From Clostridia bacterium (lineage in GTDB: Bacteria > Bacillota > Clostridia > Oscillospirales > CAG-272): a DNA stretch of 12,325 nucleotides. Shown one piece after another: positions 1-7,484 of the stretch (the stretch's first letter is position 1; each line of letters starts with the position of its first letter). The notes under the pieces were generated by a model. The model had not been told where the DNA came from, searched no databases, and saw only the letters and a list, made by a program, of their open reading frames with translations. The stretch is from assembly GCA_017397205.1 (NCBI GenBank), contig JAFQJX010000003.1, forward strand, positions 1-12,325, read 5' to 3'. The translations under genes and the position numbers were made by a program.

Positions 1-1200
1 GACGATCATGAAGCCCTCGTCCACGCCCATACCCGGCTTTGCGAGAATCTGAACGGGCTTGGTCGCCATGGCACAGTGCACGCAGACCTGCGCGGAGCGG
101 TCGGTTTCGTTACAGGTGCCGCCCTGGTAGGCGCCGATGCCCTTTTCCTTGCAATAAAGCACCGCCTCAATGGTGGTGTTAATGCCGCCGAGGTCAGGGG
201 TCGTGATTTGCACCATATGCCCTGCCCTGTTATCTGCGAAGAGCTTGATATCCTCAAGGGTATTGCACCACTCGTCTGCCACAAGCTCCACGTCACAGCC
301 GCGCTCGTCCAGCTCACGGGTAAGCCCTGCGAGGGCGATCATCTGAGTCTCGCGGTCGGAGTCGCAGTCCATGGGACCCTCAATGCGAAGGTGGAAGGGC
401 TTTGCAAGCGCGCCGAGCTTCTCAATGTAATCCGCCATATCCTTGTAGTTGTTGTTGCCGAAGATGGCGCCAATCGTTCCGTATACGTCAATGTGGAACA
501 CGGGGAGATAGTCTTCGGAGGTGCGATTCGCGAGAATGCGGTCGCGCAGCCAGGCAACGTACTCCGCAAGAAGCTCACCGTTCTTGCCGAGCTTTGTCTC
601 TACGTTGTTGATCAGGGCGTGCGGAAGCACTGCGGCACCCTTGATAATCATTTTATCGGCATTATCGTATCTGTCGTCGCCCGACTGCGTAAAGATCGGA
701 ATCGGCGTCTCGGACACGGCGCAGCCGTATTCATCAGCCACCACCTCGCACATCATTCTCCCCGTTGCCTTTGCAACGGCGTCAAGCAGCGCCTGGGAAA
801 CGCCGTATCGGATGGCGGTGTGAAGCCGCTTCCCGTCAACCTGAATCGCCTCCATCATAGCGGCAAGCCCTCTGAAATCGTCTGCCTCCCTGCCTACGAG
901 AGCGGGCTTGATATACCTGTCAATCACGGGGATAAAGTCCTCGGCGAGGAACAGGGGGTCGCGCCCACCCGCGCCCGAATACTGAACGGCGGCACAGTCG
1001 CCGTATGCAACCTGCCCGTCCTCAAGCACGAGCATCACCGAGATGGACTCACCCGCCTGACGGACGGAGCGGAAGCCCTCGGTCACGGGATTTCCCACGT
1101 AGAACACGCCGTCATGACGCGCGCCGCCCTTGATCGCGCGCTGGTCGTCAAAATAAAAGCCCGTACGCCCTGCGGAACAAACCACATTCACAATTTTCAT
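1..1200 (-). CDS. mal: Methylaspartate ammonia-lyase (3' end cut by window edge)
   Basis: Eliminates ammonia from (2S,3S)-3-methylaspartate to give mesaconate, the second step of the methylaspartate pathway; an enolase-superfamily Mg-dependent TIM-barrel enzyme. The 400 codons visible start at an ATG (1198-1200) preceded by AAGAGG (1210-1215) and end in GMGVDEGFMIV, so about 15 residues are missing against the usual ~413. Recognisable family segments: TGFYFDDQRAIK near the N-terminus, CAAVQYSGAGGRDPLF, QSGDDRYDN, LPHALINNVE (His194, the R-specific base of the C. tetanomorphum enzyme), FHIDVYG (Asp238) and RIEGPMD (Glu274) as Mg ligands, LVADEWCN (third ligand), GGTCNET. Oddity: the conserved QIKTPDLGG segment reads QITTPDLGG, so Thr333 replaces the catalytic Lys (Lys331 in C. 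tetanomorphum numbering). It lies 13 nt after glmE in the same operon. Family assignment is very firm; full activity is in question because of this substitution. Confidence 0.96.
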   Translation of the reverse strand, partial: MKIVNVVCSAGRTGFYFDDQRAIKGGARHDGVFYVGNPVTEGFRSVRQAGESISVMLVLEDGQVAYGDCAAVQYSGAGGRDPLFLAEDFIPVIDRYIKPALVGREADDFRGLAAMMEAIQVDGKRLHTAIRYGVSQALLDAVAKATGRMMCEVVADEYGCAVSETPIPIFTQSGDDRYDNADKMIIKGAAVLPHALINNVETKLGKNGELLAEYVAWLRDRILANRTSEDYLPVFHIDVYGTIGAIFGNNNYKDMADYIEKLGALAKPFHLRIEGPMDCDSDRETQMIALAGLTRELDERGCDVELVADEWCNTLEDIKLFADNRAGHMVQITTPDLGGINTTIEAVLYCKEKGIGAYQGGTCNETDRSAQVCVHCAMATKPVQILAKPGMGVDEGFMIV

Positions 1201-1213
1201 CGTTATGTACCTC

Positions 1214-2665
1214 TTAATATTTGGGTCTTCCGACAAGTCTGCCCTTGCCGATTGCGTAAACGTCATCAATGACCATCTGGAAGGAGGCGGCGCGCTTTTC
1301 GGCGACGGCTCTCTCTTCAATCTTTGCCTTATGGAAATCAAGAATGTCCTGCGAGAAGGGCAGGTTCCCCGGCTCCAGAATACGGACGGCACCGTTGTTG
1401 TCGCGGCAGGGGAGCATAAGCCCCGCATTTGCGCGGCAGGGGGCAAAGGGAACGTCCAGCGCACCCGCCTCAACACCGCGGCAGACGCCGAGAGCAATAT
1501 CACCCTTACCAAGCTCAAAGCACTTGTCCACAATGGCTCTCGTTTCCTGACGGATGATCTCCTTCTCCTGCTCCAGACTTTCGTTCTGGAAGTCCTGGTC
1601 ATAGAGCATATTCACCACCTGCTTGGTGCAGCGCAGACCCTCTGCGTTTGCCTCCATGGTAGGAATGCCGACCGCCTCGTGGGGAGTCTTGACAATGACC
1701 TTGGTTGCCTTGGAGAGCGCGGCAATCATGCTACCGAAGGAAATGACGCCGAACGCCATTGCCTCGTCCGCGGGGAAGCCGCCCATCCACTGGTGAAGCA
1801 CGGTGGTGACGACAACGTCACCGTAGCCGTACCTTTTGAGATACTCGTCGGTCAGCTCCTCAAGCGTTCTGATCGCCGCAACGTCCTGAACGAGGTTGCC
1901 GCACTGACCGTAGCCGACGGTGATATTCTTGACGCCCTGCTCTGCGGCAAGAAGCGCCTCAATGATCGCCGCCGCATGCGAGATACAGGGGGGAACGAGC
2001 GTTCCCGTGAGGGGTCCGAACGGCTCGCGGTTGATGGAAACCCCCATTTCCTCATAGATGCCTACCAGACGGTCGGTATACTGCCAATCCCTGATCGTGC
2101 GCTCCATGGGGATATTCTTGCAATAAGGAAGGTTATAGGAGATGCCGCCGCCCTCGTAGCTGGTGAAGCCGCCCGCAAGCGTAATCTCGGTGAGAAGTCT
2201 TGCATCGGGGGTGCCGTGGCGTACCTGCACGGGAACGCTGACGCTCTCAACGACACGGCGGCAGCCCGCAACGCCGTGATTGACGGCGGGGAAGCCGTTC
2301 AGCATCGCTCTGCCAAGGCGGATAGACTCGGAGATGCCGTTCTCCGCCTCCTCATATCTGTTCTGACGGGTATAGCTGTCAATGGTGGAGGGGAGAAGAT
2401 CCGCCTCTCCGTGCTCCTCAAGATACTGCATGAGCTTGATGTGCTCCTCAATGACGGGAACACCTGCTCTCGGCTGAACGAGCGTTCTTCTCTCGCGCTT
2501 TGCCTCAATCAGCTTCTTTGAGAACAGTCTGGACTCGGGCATGGACTTGTGGTACTGCACCGCCTCCTCGAGGTCCACCTCGCTACCGGTACGCCACTGT
2601 CCGAGGACCTCCTTGCGCTGTGTATAAAAGGCGTCGTCGGTCAGACGCTTATTCTGAATCTCCAT
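1214..2665 (-). CDS. glmE: Glutamate mutase epsilon (E) subunit
   Basis: Large catalytic subunit of adenosylcobalamin-dependent glutamate mutase, which rearranges L-glutamate to (2S,3S)-3-methylaspartate. At 483 residues it has the usual family length, and the active-site residues fall at the same numbers as in the Clostridium cochlearium enzyme: the arginine claw Arg66, Arg100 and Arg149, Glu171, Tyr177, Tyr181, Glu214, Lys326 and Glu330. Segments such as [22 protein letters not shown] and VKTPHEA are typical. The ATG (2663-2665) lies inside the end of glmL (17 nt overlap) with AAGGAG at 2676-2681. It is followed by mal after 13 nt, and the mal Shine-Dalgarno site overlaps the glmE stop codon, which suggests coupled translation. 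It needs GlmS, which carries the cobalamin-binding site, as partner. No missing residue is seen; the enzyme looks fully functional. Confidence 0.97.
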   Translation of the reverse strand: MEIQNKRLTDDAFYTQRKEVLGQWRTGSEVDLEEAVQYHKSMPESRLFSKKLIEAKRERRTLVQPRAGVPVIEEHIKLMQYLEEHGEADLLPSTIDSYTRQNRYEEAENGISESIRLGRAMLNGFPAVNHGVAGCRRVVESVSVPVQVRHGTPDARLLTEITLAGGFTSYEGGGISYNLPYCKNIPMERTIRDWQYTDRLVGIYEEMGVSINREPFGPLTGTLVPPCISHAAAIIEALLAAEQGVKNITVGYGQCGNLVQDVAAIRTLEELTDEYLKRYGYGDVVVTTVLHQWMGGFPADEAMAFGVISFGSMIAALSKATKVIVKTPHEAVGIPTMEANAEGLRCTKQVVNMLYDQDFQNESLEQEKEIIRQETRAIVDKCFELGKGDIALGVCRGVEAGALDVPFAPCRANAGLMLPCRDNNGAVRILEPGNLPFSQDILDFHKAKIEERAVAEKRAASFQMVIDDVYAIGKGRLVGRPKY

Positions 2666-4040
2666 GATATTCCAGCTCCTTTTTCATAATTCGCAGTGCC
2701 GCGTCGGGATGATGCGTGGAAAGCAAGCCCATGGCGGCAAGTATATAATGTCTGTCAACCCAGGTATTTGCCTGCTTGGGTCGGAGGGATGCAGGGTCGC
2801 TCGGTGAATAGAGGGCGTGAGATACGATCTGTGCCGTCCGTTTCGTATGTATCAGACTGCCGCCCGTCACAACGATATTTTTGACGTGGGTGAGGTTTTT
2901 CCCCTCCTGAACGAAGGTCTGCCCCATCATCGTGTAGGTTTCGTAGATGCTGCCCGCGTGCCGCTTCACCGCCTCCAGCACCGCCGACGAGGCAAGCGCA
3001 AAGTCGAGCGCCTCCAGGTCGCCGTTCTCAATCGGGACGGTGGATTTATCCGCCTTGATGAGTGCAACAAGCTCCGTGATTCGCGCAGGAGAAAGCCCCG
3101 AGAGCGCGGCGATTTTATCAATGCCCGCCGCTTCTATGATACCGCCGATGCTGTATCGCATACCGATATCACCCTCCACCGTTCGCTTGGAATGCGGCTC
3201 GGGCAAGCCCTTGTATACAGTGTTCATGTGCTCGGGCATTCCGTCAGCAATGGAATATACGTCCGTCGTCGCTCCGCCGACGTCCACACCGACGAGCTCA
3301 CCGATTCCGCTCTCGCACGCGGTGCCGTTTGACAGAAGCTCCATCGCGGCAAGCACCGCAGAGGGGGTGGGCATCATGATATCCGACAGCAGCTCCTGCG
3401 CCGCCGAAAGCCCCTTTGCCCTGATAATCCGCTCGAGGAAAATCTCGCGGATTTTCTTCTGCGTGGGCTCCACGTTCAGCACGCCGAAGCGCGGCATCAC
3501 GTTCGGGCAAACGTAGACCTCCTTGCCCGCAAGAATCCGCTCGCACTCACGCGCCGCAGTGCGGTTTCCCGCAATCACGATGGGAAAGTCCGCGTCGGAG
3601 GCGGCAAGCACCCTCGCGTTATGGAGGATGCAGGCGGTATTGCCGCCGTCGGTGCCCCCGACGAGCAGGAAAATATCGGGCTTGCTTGCCAGAATCTCCT
3701 CCAGATCGTCCTCGGTCAGCTGAAAGGCATAAATCCCCACGACCTTGGCGCCCGCGCCCAAGCTTGCAAGCTTCGCCGCCTCACCCGTCAGCTCGGGGAC
3801 AAGACCGCTCGTCACCATCCGCAAGCCACCTGCCGCGCTGGAGCAGGCATAGGTTTCGGTGTACTGCACCTCGCCCGTTTGCTCTCTGAGGGCAGCCAGA
3901 GCCCGCGTCAGACCGTCGTTGACGTCCGTTTCAATTGTTGTGAAGGAGGAGGCGGTGCCAAGCAGCTCCTCCCTGTCAAGATCAACCGCCGTCAGCTTGG
4001 TATAGGTGCTGCCGAAGTCAATCAACAGTACCGCCTTCAC
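2649..4040 (-). CDS. glmL: GlmL/MutL, glutamate mutase accessory ATPase (reactivase family)
   Basis: Member of the MutL/GlmL family of ASKHA-fold (actin/Hsp70-like) ATPases that is almost always encoded between the two glutamate mutase subunits; thought to exchange damaged cobalamin and reactivate the mutase. It is unrelated to the DNA mismatch-repair MutL. Seen in the 463-residue protein: phosphate-binding loop 1 DFGSTYTK (residues 8-15), LVGGTDGG (126-133), second phosphate loop [10 protein letters not shown] (251-260) and the adenosine-side motif VTGGSLIH (391-398). The start is GTG at 4038-4040, overlapping the glmS stop (GTGA), which argues for translational coupling; no strong Shine-Dalgarno site is visible there. 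The 3' end overlaps glmE by 17 nt. The reactivase role is family knowledge; the ATPase motifs are seen directly. Confidence 0.95.
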   Translation of the reverse strand: MKAVLLIDFGSTYTKLTAVDLDREELLGTASSFTTIETDVNDGLTRALAALREQTGEVQYTETYACSSAAGGLRMVTSGLVPELTGEAAKLASLGAGAKVVGIYAFQLTEDDLEEILASKPDIFLLVGGTDGGNTACILHNARVLAASDADFPIVIAGNRTAARECERILAGKEVYVCPNVMPRFGVLNVEPTQKKIREIFLERIIRAKGLSAAQELLSDIMMPTPSAVLAAMELLSNGTACESGIGELVGVDVGGATTDVYSIADGMPEHMNTVYKGLPEPHSKRTVEGDIGMRYSIGGIIEAAGIDKIAALSGLSPARITELVALIKADKSTVPIENGDLEALDFALASSAVLEAVKRHAGSIYETYTMMGQTFVQEGKNLTHVKNIVVTGGSLIHTKRTAQIVSHALYSPSDPASLRPKQANTWVDRHYILAAMGLLSTHHPDAALRIMKKELEYHGDSE

Positions 4041-4468
4041 TCGCCGTCACCGTTCATGCCGAGAAGCTCGTAGAGCGCCTCAATCGTGGTTTCGGGTGTG
4101 GTACCGGGAGGGAATGCGCGGTCAAAGCCCATGGCAATAAAGCGCTTCTCCACGTCCTCAAACCTCTGCTTTCCAATCACGATATTGCCACCGACCACGA
4201 GCGGAATGCCGTGCAGGCCCGCCTCGTCGCACTTCTCGCGAAGCCCTCTGCAATCAAGCTCGCCCTGTCCGTAAAGAGAGGAGACGACGATGGCGTCTGC
4301 ATCCGACTCAATTGCCGCGGCAATATACTCCTCCTGAGATACCATTACGCCGAGATTGACCACGTCAAAGCCCGCCTGCGTGAAGGCATGGTAAAGGATC
4401 TTGTTACCGACGGCGTGCACGTCTGCTCCAATCACGCCGATGACCAGAACCTTCTTCTTTTTTTCCAT
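4037..4468 (-). CDS. glmS: Glutamate mutase sigma (S) subunit, cobalamin-binding
   Basis: Small B12-binding subunit of glutamate mutase. The 143-residue protein has a flavodoxin-like cobalamin fold with the DxHxxG signature GADVHAVG (Asp16, His18, Gly21); His18 is expected to replace dimethylbenzimidazole as the lower cobalt ligand (base-off/His-on). SSLYGQGE (63-70) and GGNIVIGK (93-100) are the other cofactor-contact segments typical of the family. ATG at 4466-4468 with AGAGGA at 4476-4481 gives a 7 nt spacing; the lysine-rich start MEKKKK is a short N-terminal extension. First gene of the glmS-glmL-glmE-mal operon, with a promoter and palindromic operator directly upstream. The gene symbol is shared by unrelated glucosamine-6-phosphate synthase; this protein has nothing to do with it. 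Confidence 0.97.
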   Translation of the reverse strand: MEKKKKVLVIGVIGADVHAVGNKILYHAFTQAGFDVVNLGVMVSQEEYIAAAIESDADAIVVSSLYGQGELDCRGLREKCDEAGLHGIPLVVGGNIVIGKQRFEDVEKRFIAMGFDRAFPPGTTPETTIEALYELLGMNGDGE

Positions 4469-4508
4469 GGAAAAGTCCTCTTTTTCTCTTGTTAATCGGG
4501 AAAATTGC

Positions 4509-4532
4509 GATTGTACTTATACAAGTACAATC
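4509..4532. promoter_or_regulatory. Perfect palindromic operator upstream of glmS
   Basis: Perfect 10 bp inverted repeat: GATTGTACTT (4509-4518), spacer ATAC (4519-4522), AAGTACAATC (4523-4532). On the minus strand it starts 11 nt after the -10 box, so it would span roughly +5 to +28 of the glmS transcript. That is a typical place for a repressor operator that blocks initiation or early elongation. The size and symmetry suit a dimeric helix-turn-helix regulator, for example GntR-like; no regulator gene lies in the window, so the protein is unknown. It could also form an RNA hairpin in the leader, but it has no U-tract after it and so is not a terminator. Confidence 0.7.
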
Positions 4533-4543
4533 CAACCGATACT

Positions 4544-4572
4544 ATGATACACCCGCGGTGGACAACAGTCAA
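4544..4572 (-). promoter_or_regulatory. Sigma-70-type promoter of the glmS-glmL-glmE-mal operon
   Basis: On the minus strand a -35 box TTGACT (plus coordinates 4567-4572, 5/6 match to TTGACA) is followed by exactly 17 nt and a -10 box TATCAT (4544-4549, 5/6 match to TATAAT). The start of transcription would be near 4537, giving a leader of about 70 nt before the glmS ATG. An A/T-only stretch immediately upstream of the -35 box (about 4576-4605) could act as an UP element. The promoter lies in the only sizeable gap (4469-4649) between the fum and glm genes. Confidence 0.75.
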
Positions 4573-4635
4573 TACAAAAAAATATTTTTTTAAAAATATC
4601 TTTTTGCATCCGCCCATAGGGGCGCACCGCGGGTG
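4550..4635. repeat. 11 bp inverted repeat flanking the upstream region of the glmS promoter
   Basis: CACCCGCGGTG at 4550-4560 and its exact reverse complement CACCGCGGGTG at 4625-4635, with 64 nt between. The left arm lies in the spacer between the -35 and -10 boxes of the glmS promoter and the right arm just behind fumB. Each arm contains the palindrome CCGCGG, so each could be a binding site by itself; centre-to-centre distance is 75 bp, close to seven helical turns. Function is unknown. Confidence 0.5.
4573..4624 (-). terminator. Possible weak terminator after fumB / A+T tract
   Basis: Read on the minus strand, a small hairpin CGCCC-CTAT-GGGCG (4611-4624) lies about 25 nt after the fumB stop. 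After a short linker comes an A/T-only inverted repeat (about 4576-4605) with runs of T. The GC hairpin is short and its distance to the T-run is longer than in a standard Rho-independent terminator, so termination is only plausible. The same A/T tract may instead serve as an UP element for the glmS promoter, or both. Confidence 0.35.
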
Positions 4636-4649
4636 AAATGAATTCGGTT

Positions 4650-5219
4650 TTATGCCTGACCCCCGTCAAGGGACGCCAGATAATCGGCTCTGCCGCTTTC
4701 GTAAAGATTGTTGCCCTCGCTGTCAATGACGACCACCACGGGAAAATCCTCGACCTCAAGCAGTCTGATCGCCTCCGCGCCAAGATCCTCGTATGCAACG
4801 ATCTCGGCATGCTTGATGCACCTTGAGAGAAGCGCGCCGCAGCCGCCGATGGCGCCGAAATAGACCGCGCCGTGCTCCTGCATTGCCCGTACCACCTCGG
4901 GGCCGCGCTTGCCCTTTCCGATCATTGCTGTCTGTCCGAGAGAAATCAGGCGCGGGCTGTACGCATCCATGCGGTAGGAGGTCGTGGGACCTGCCGAGCC
5001 GATTGCCTCTCCGGGCTTTGCAGGAGTCGGACCTACGAAGTAAATGACGCTGTCGGCGAGGTCAATCGGGAGCTCTTCCCCCTTTTCTATCAGCTCGCAA
5101 AGCCGCTTGTGTGCCGCATCTCTTGCGGTATAGATTTTTCCCGAGAGAAGGCAGCTGTCTCCTGCACGGAGCGCTCTTGCCGCCTCCCGTGTGAGGGGGG
5201 CTGTGATACGAATTGCCAT
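4650..5219 (-). CDS. Class I fumarate hydratase-type beta subunit (probable mesaconase small subunit)
   Basis: C-terminal (beta) half of the two-subunit class I [4Fe-4S] hydro-lyases (fumarase, L(+)-tartrate dehydratase, mesaconase). The 189-residue protein shows RDAAHKR (33-39), the substrate-binding stretch GPTPAKPGEAIGSAGP with TTSYRMD (63-85), GKG (101-103), the GAIGGCGALL segment and the YEDLGAEA/VEDFP ending typical of the beta subunit. ATG at 5217-5219 sits 1 nt after the alpha-subunit stop; GGAGGTG at 5227-5233 is its Shine-Dalgarno site. By context (methylaspartate ammonia-lyase makes mesaconate, and a CitDEF-type lyase uses citramalate) the likely reaction is mesaconate + water to citramalate. 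Plain fumarase remains possible, and class I enzymes are often promiscuous between the two. Last gene of the citD-fumB operon. Confidence 0.9.
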   Translation of the reverse strand: MAIRITAPLTREAARALRAGDSCLLSGKIYTARDAAHKRLCELIEKGEELPIDLADSVIYFVGPTPAKPGEAIGSAGPTTSYRMDAYSPRLISLGQTAMIGKGKRGPEVVRAMQEHGAVYFGAIGGCGALLSRCIKHAEIVAYEDLGAEAIRLLEVEDFPVVVVIDSEGNNLYESGRADYLASLDGGQA

Positions 5220-5220
5220 C

Positions 5221-6060
5221 TCAGAGCACCTCCGTCTTATGTCTTGTCACGTGGCAGTTGATATTCACCGCCACAGGCAGCCCCGCGATATGCGTGGGCA
5301 TTTTCTCAATGTTCACCGCAAGCGCCGTGGTCCTGCCGCCGAAGCCCTGCGGACCGATGCCGAGGGCGTTGATTCTTTCAAGAAGCTCCTCCTCCAGCGC
5401 ACGGTAATACGCATCGGGATTCGGCTCGTCAAGCGGACGGAGCAGCGCTCTCTTGGCAAGGTATGCCGCCTTGTCAAAGGTGCCCCCGATGCCCACGCCT
5501 ACAACGATAGGCGGACAGGGATTGGGTCCCGCCTCCTCCACCGCACGCACGACGAAGTCCTTGACGCCCTCTACCCCGTCCGAGGGGCGGAGCATTGCAA
5601 TGCGGCTCATGTTCTCGCTGCCAAAGCCCTTGGGCGCAAGGGTGATCTCCAGCTTGTCACCCTCCACGATTTCATAGTAAATCATCGCGGGGGTATTATC
5701 TCCCGTATTGATTCTGTTCAGGGGATCGCGGACCACGCTCTTGCGAAGGTATCCCTCGGAGTAGCCCTGCCTGACGCCCTCGTTGATTGCCGCCTCAAGG
5801 TTGCCCTCAACGTGCACGTCCTGCCCTATTTTCAGAAATACGCAGGCAACGCCCGTATCCTGGCAGACGGGGCAGCTCTCCCTGTCTGCAATTTCATAGT
5901 TCTCAATGATTCTGCCAAGAATTTCCCTGGCACCCTCCCAGCGCTCCTGCCCGTAGGCATCGGCAATACGGCGCTTGACGTCCTCTGTCAGATGGCAGTT
6001 GGCGTCAATGGAAAGCCGTCTGACCGCATCGGTCACCTCGGCTGCACGAATGGTTCTCAC
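5221..6060 (-). CDS. Class I fumarate hydratase-type alpha subunit (probable mesaconase large subunit)
   Basis: N-terminal (alpha) [4Fe-4S]-cluster half of a class I hydro-lyase, 279 residues, the usual length for split enzymes. The three expected cluster cysteines are visible: Cys66 in CPVCQDTG, Cys182 in GPNPCPPIVVGVGIGG and Cys269 in INCHVTRH. LAPKGFGSENMSR and GIGPQGFGGRTTALAV are family segments. The start is GTG at 6058-6060, with AAGGAG (6068-6073) 7 nt upstream, 11 nt after citF. The oxygen-sensitive cluster fits an anaerobe. Position between citramalate-lyase-type genes and the glutamate mutase operon supports mesaconate hydration as the physiological role; this is inference, since sequence does not separate fumarase from mesaconase. 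An L-tartrate dehydratase is a less likely alternative. Confidence 0.9.
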   Translation of the reverse strand: MRTIRAAEVTDAVRRLSIDANCHLTEDVKRRIADAYGQERWEGAREILGRIIENYEIADRESCPVCQDTGVACVFLKIGQDVHVEGNLEAAINEGVRQGYSEGYLRKSVVRDPLNRINTGDNTPAMIYYEIVEGDKLEITLAPKGFGSENMSRIAMLRPSDGVEGVKDFVVRAVEEAGPNPCPPIVVGVGIGGTFDKAAYLAKRALLRPLDEPNPDAYYRALEEELLERINALGIGPQGFGGRTTALAVNIEKMPTHIAGLPVAVNINCHVTRHKTEVL

Positions 6061-6071
6061 GTTGTTTCTCC

Positions 6072-7484
6072 TTAATCTCCGTCGGAAATGCTGTAGATTC
6101 TGTCAAGAATGTCGCCGTCGCGGCTGACCACTTCGGCAACGACGCGGTCGCCCTTGCACAGCGGCTCGGGCTTGCCCGTGATGCGCTCCGTCTTTTCCTT
6201 CAATGCGTGAATGTCAATGACGGGCAGTCCTGCGTCAAGCAGGCGGTCACGAAGCTCCGCGCGACGGGGATTGACCGCAATTCCGCCCTGTGTCACGAGG
6301 ACGTCAATATCCTCGCCGGGGGTGGAGATGCAGTTGACCCGATCGGTCACGATAGGAAGTCGGGCGCGGAACATGGGGGCGATAATCATAGACAGCTTGG
6401 CGCCGTGCGCGGTATCGCTGTGTCCGCCCGAGCCGCCCATAATGGAGCCCGAGGAATCGGTATGCACATTGACGTTAAAGTCGGTGTCAATCTCGGTCGC
6501 GCCGAGAATCACCACGTCCAGGCGATTGACCGCCGCCGTCGCCTCCAGGGGGGAGGCATACTGCATTGCGGAAATTTCCTGATGGCGCGGATCCTGTCTG
6601 ATGGACTCCACCGCATCCAGGTCAAAGCATTGCACGTCAAGAAGCCGCTCAAAGCACCCTGCGCGCAGCATCTCCACCATGTAAGAGGTGATGCCGCCGA
6701 GTCCAAAGGAGCCCTGAATCTCTTTTTTCAGCATGATTTCCTTCAAAAACCTTGCCGCCGCAAGCGAGGCACCGCCCGCACCCGTCTGGAACGAAAAGCC
6801 GTCCCTCAGCAGCCCCGACGCCTCAATCACCCTGGCCGCCTGCTGTGCCATCACGAGTCCGACGGGGTCCCGCGTAATTTTCGTGGTGCCCGATACGATT
6901 CCGCGAGGGTCTCCTATCTCGTCCACCTCTACCACCAGGTCCACGAGGTCCTCGGAGATGGACACGGTCTCAAGCGGATACGGAACGAGGTTGTCCGTAA
7001 TCACGACCACCTTCCTCGCGTATTTCGCATCGGCAAAGGCATATCCGAGACTTCCGCAGGCGGATTTGCCAAGCTTGCCCGTGCAGTTGCCCCTTTCGTC
7101 TGCCGTAGGCGCCGCCACAAAGGCAACGTCGACAGGTGTTGTGCCGCGCTCCATATCGGCGGGTCTGCCGCCGTGGGTACGGAACTCAACGGGAGCATCC
7201 ATGATGCCACGGGAGATCGCCCTCCCGACGGCACCCGACATATAGTTGGTCATGATGCGCCCGATCACCCCCGAGCGGATATGGTCCAGAATCGGGGCGT
7301 GCGTATCAAAAAGCGAGCTTGCATTGAGCGTGAGATCGCGGATGCCGAGCGCGGCAATTTCATTCAGCACCGAAACGAGAACGCGGTCTCCGTTTCTCAT
7401 ATGGTGGTGGAAGGATACCGTCATTCCGGACTTAAGTCCAACCTCGCGGATCGCATCCCTGATGCTTTTTGCCAGCTTACTCAT
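6072..7484 (-). CDS. citF: Citrate/citramalate lyase alpha subunit (acyl-ACP transferase)
   Basis: Alpha subunit of the ACP-dependent lyase. It swaps the acetyl group on the acyl carrier protein for the incoming citrate or citramalate, a family I CoA-transferase-like reaction. The 470-residue protein contains SFHHHMRNGD (24-33), a CGSLGYAFADA segment, FQTGAGGASL (232-241), FGLGGITSYMV, EIDTDFNVNV and GGSGGHSDTA (350-359). E. coli CitF has Cys where this last motif has Ser. It lacks about 40 residues of the N-terminal region of E. coli CitF, yet the start is well supported: ATG at 7482-7484 overlaps the citE stop (ATGA) and GGGAGGAAGGT (7485-7495) sits directly upstream. In this cluster the natural substrate is probably citramalate (products acetate and pyruvate); citrate lyase cannot be excluded by sequence. 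Confidence 0.93.
   Translation of the reverse strand: MSKLAKSIRDAIREVGLKSGMTVSFHHHMRNGDRVLVSVLNEIAALGIRDLTLNASSLFDTHAPILDHIRSGVIGRIMTNYMSGAVGRAISRGIMDAPVEFRTHGGRPADMERGTTPVDVAFVAAPTADERGNCTGKLGKSACGSLGYAFADAKYARKVVVITDNLVPYPLETVSISEDLVDLVVEVDEIGDPRGIVSGTTKITRDPVGLVMAQQAARVIEASGLLRDGFSFQTGAGGASLAAARFLKEIMLKKEIQGSFGLGGITSYMVEMLRAGCFERLLDVQCFDLDAVESIRQDPRHQEISAMQYASPLEATAAVNRLDVVILGATEIDTDFNVNVHTDSSGSIMGGSGGHSDTAHGAKLSMIIAPMFRARLPIVTDRVNCISTPGEDIDVLVTQGGIAVNPRRAELRDRLLDAGLPVIDIHALKEKTERITGKPEPLCKGDRVVAEVVSRDGDILDRIYSISDGD

Noticed and set aside
76..2521. Long plus-strand open frames opposite mal and glmE (76-1272 and 1205-2521)
   Set aside because: The minus-strand proteins here have clear family motifs over the whole length; the plus frames are antisense by-products of GC-rich codon use and show no recognisable domain.
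2649..4468. Reading glmL/glmS as mismatch repair MutL or glucosamine-6-phosphate synthase
   Set aside because: The names clash only historically; the motifs (ASKHA ATPase loops, DxHxxG cobalamin site) and gene order show the glutamate mutase system.
4469..4537. Cobalamin riboswitch in the glmS leader
   Set aside because: The leader is only about 70 nt, too short for a B12 riboswitch, and no B12-box-like sequence was seen; the only structure is the palindrome, which fits a protein operator better.
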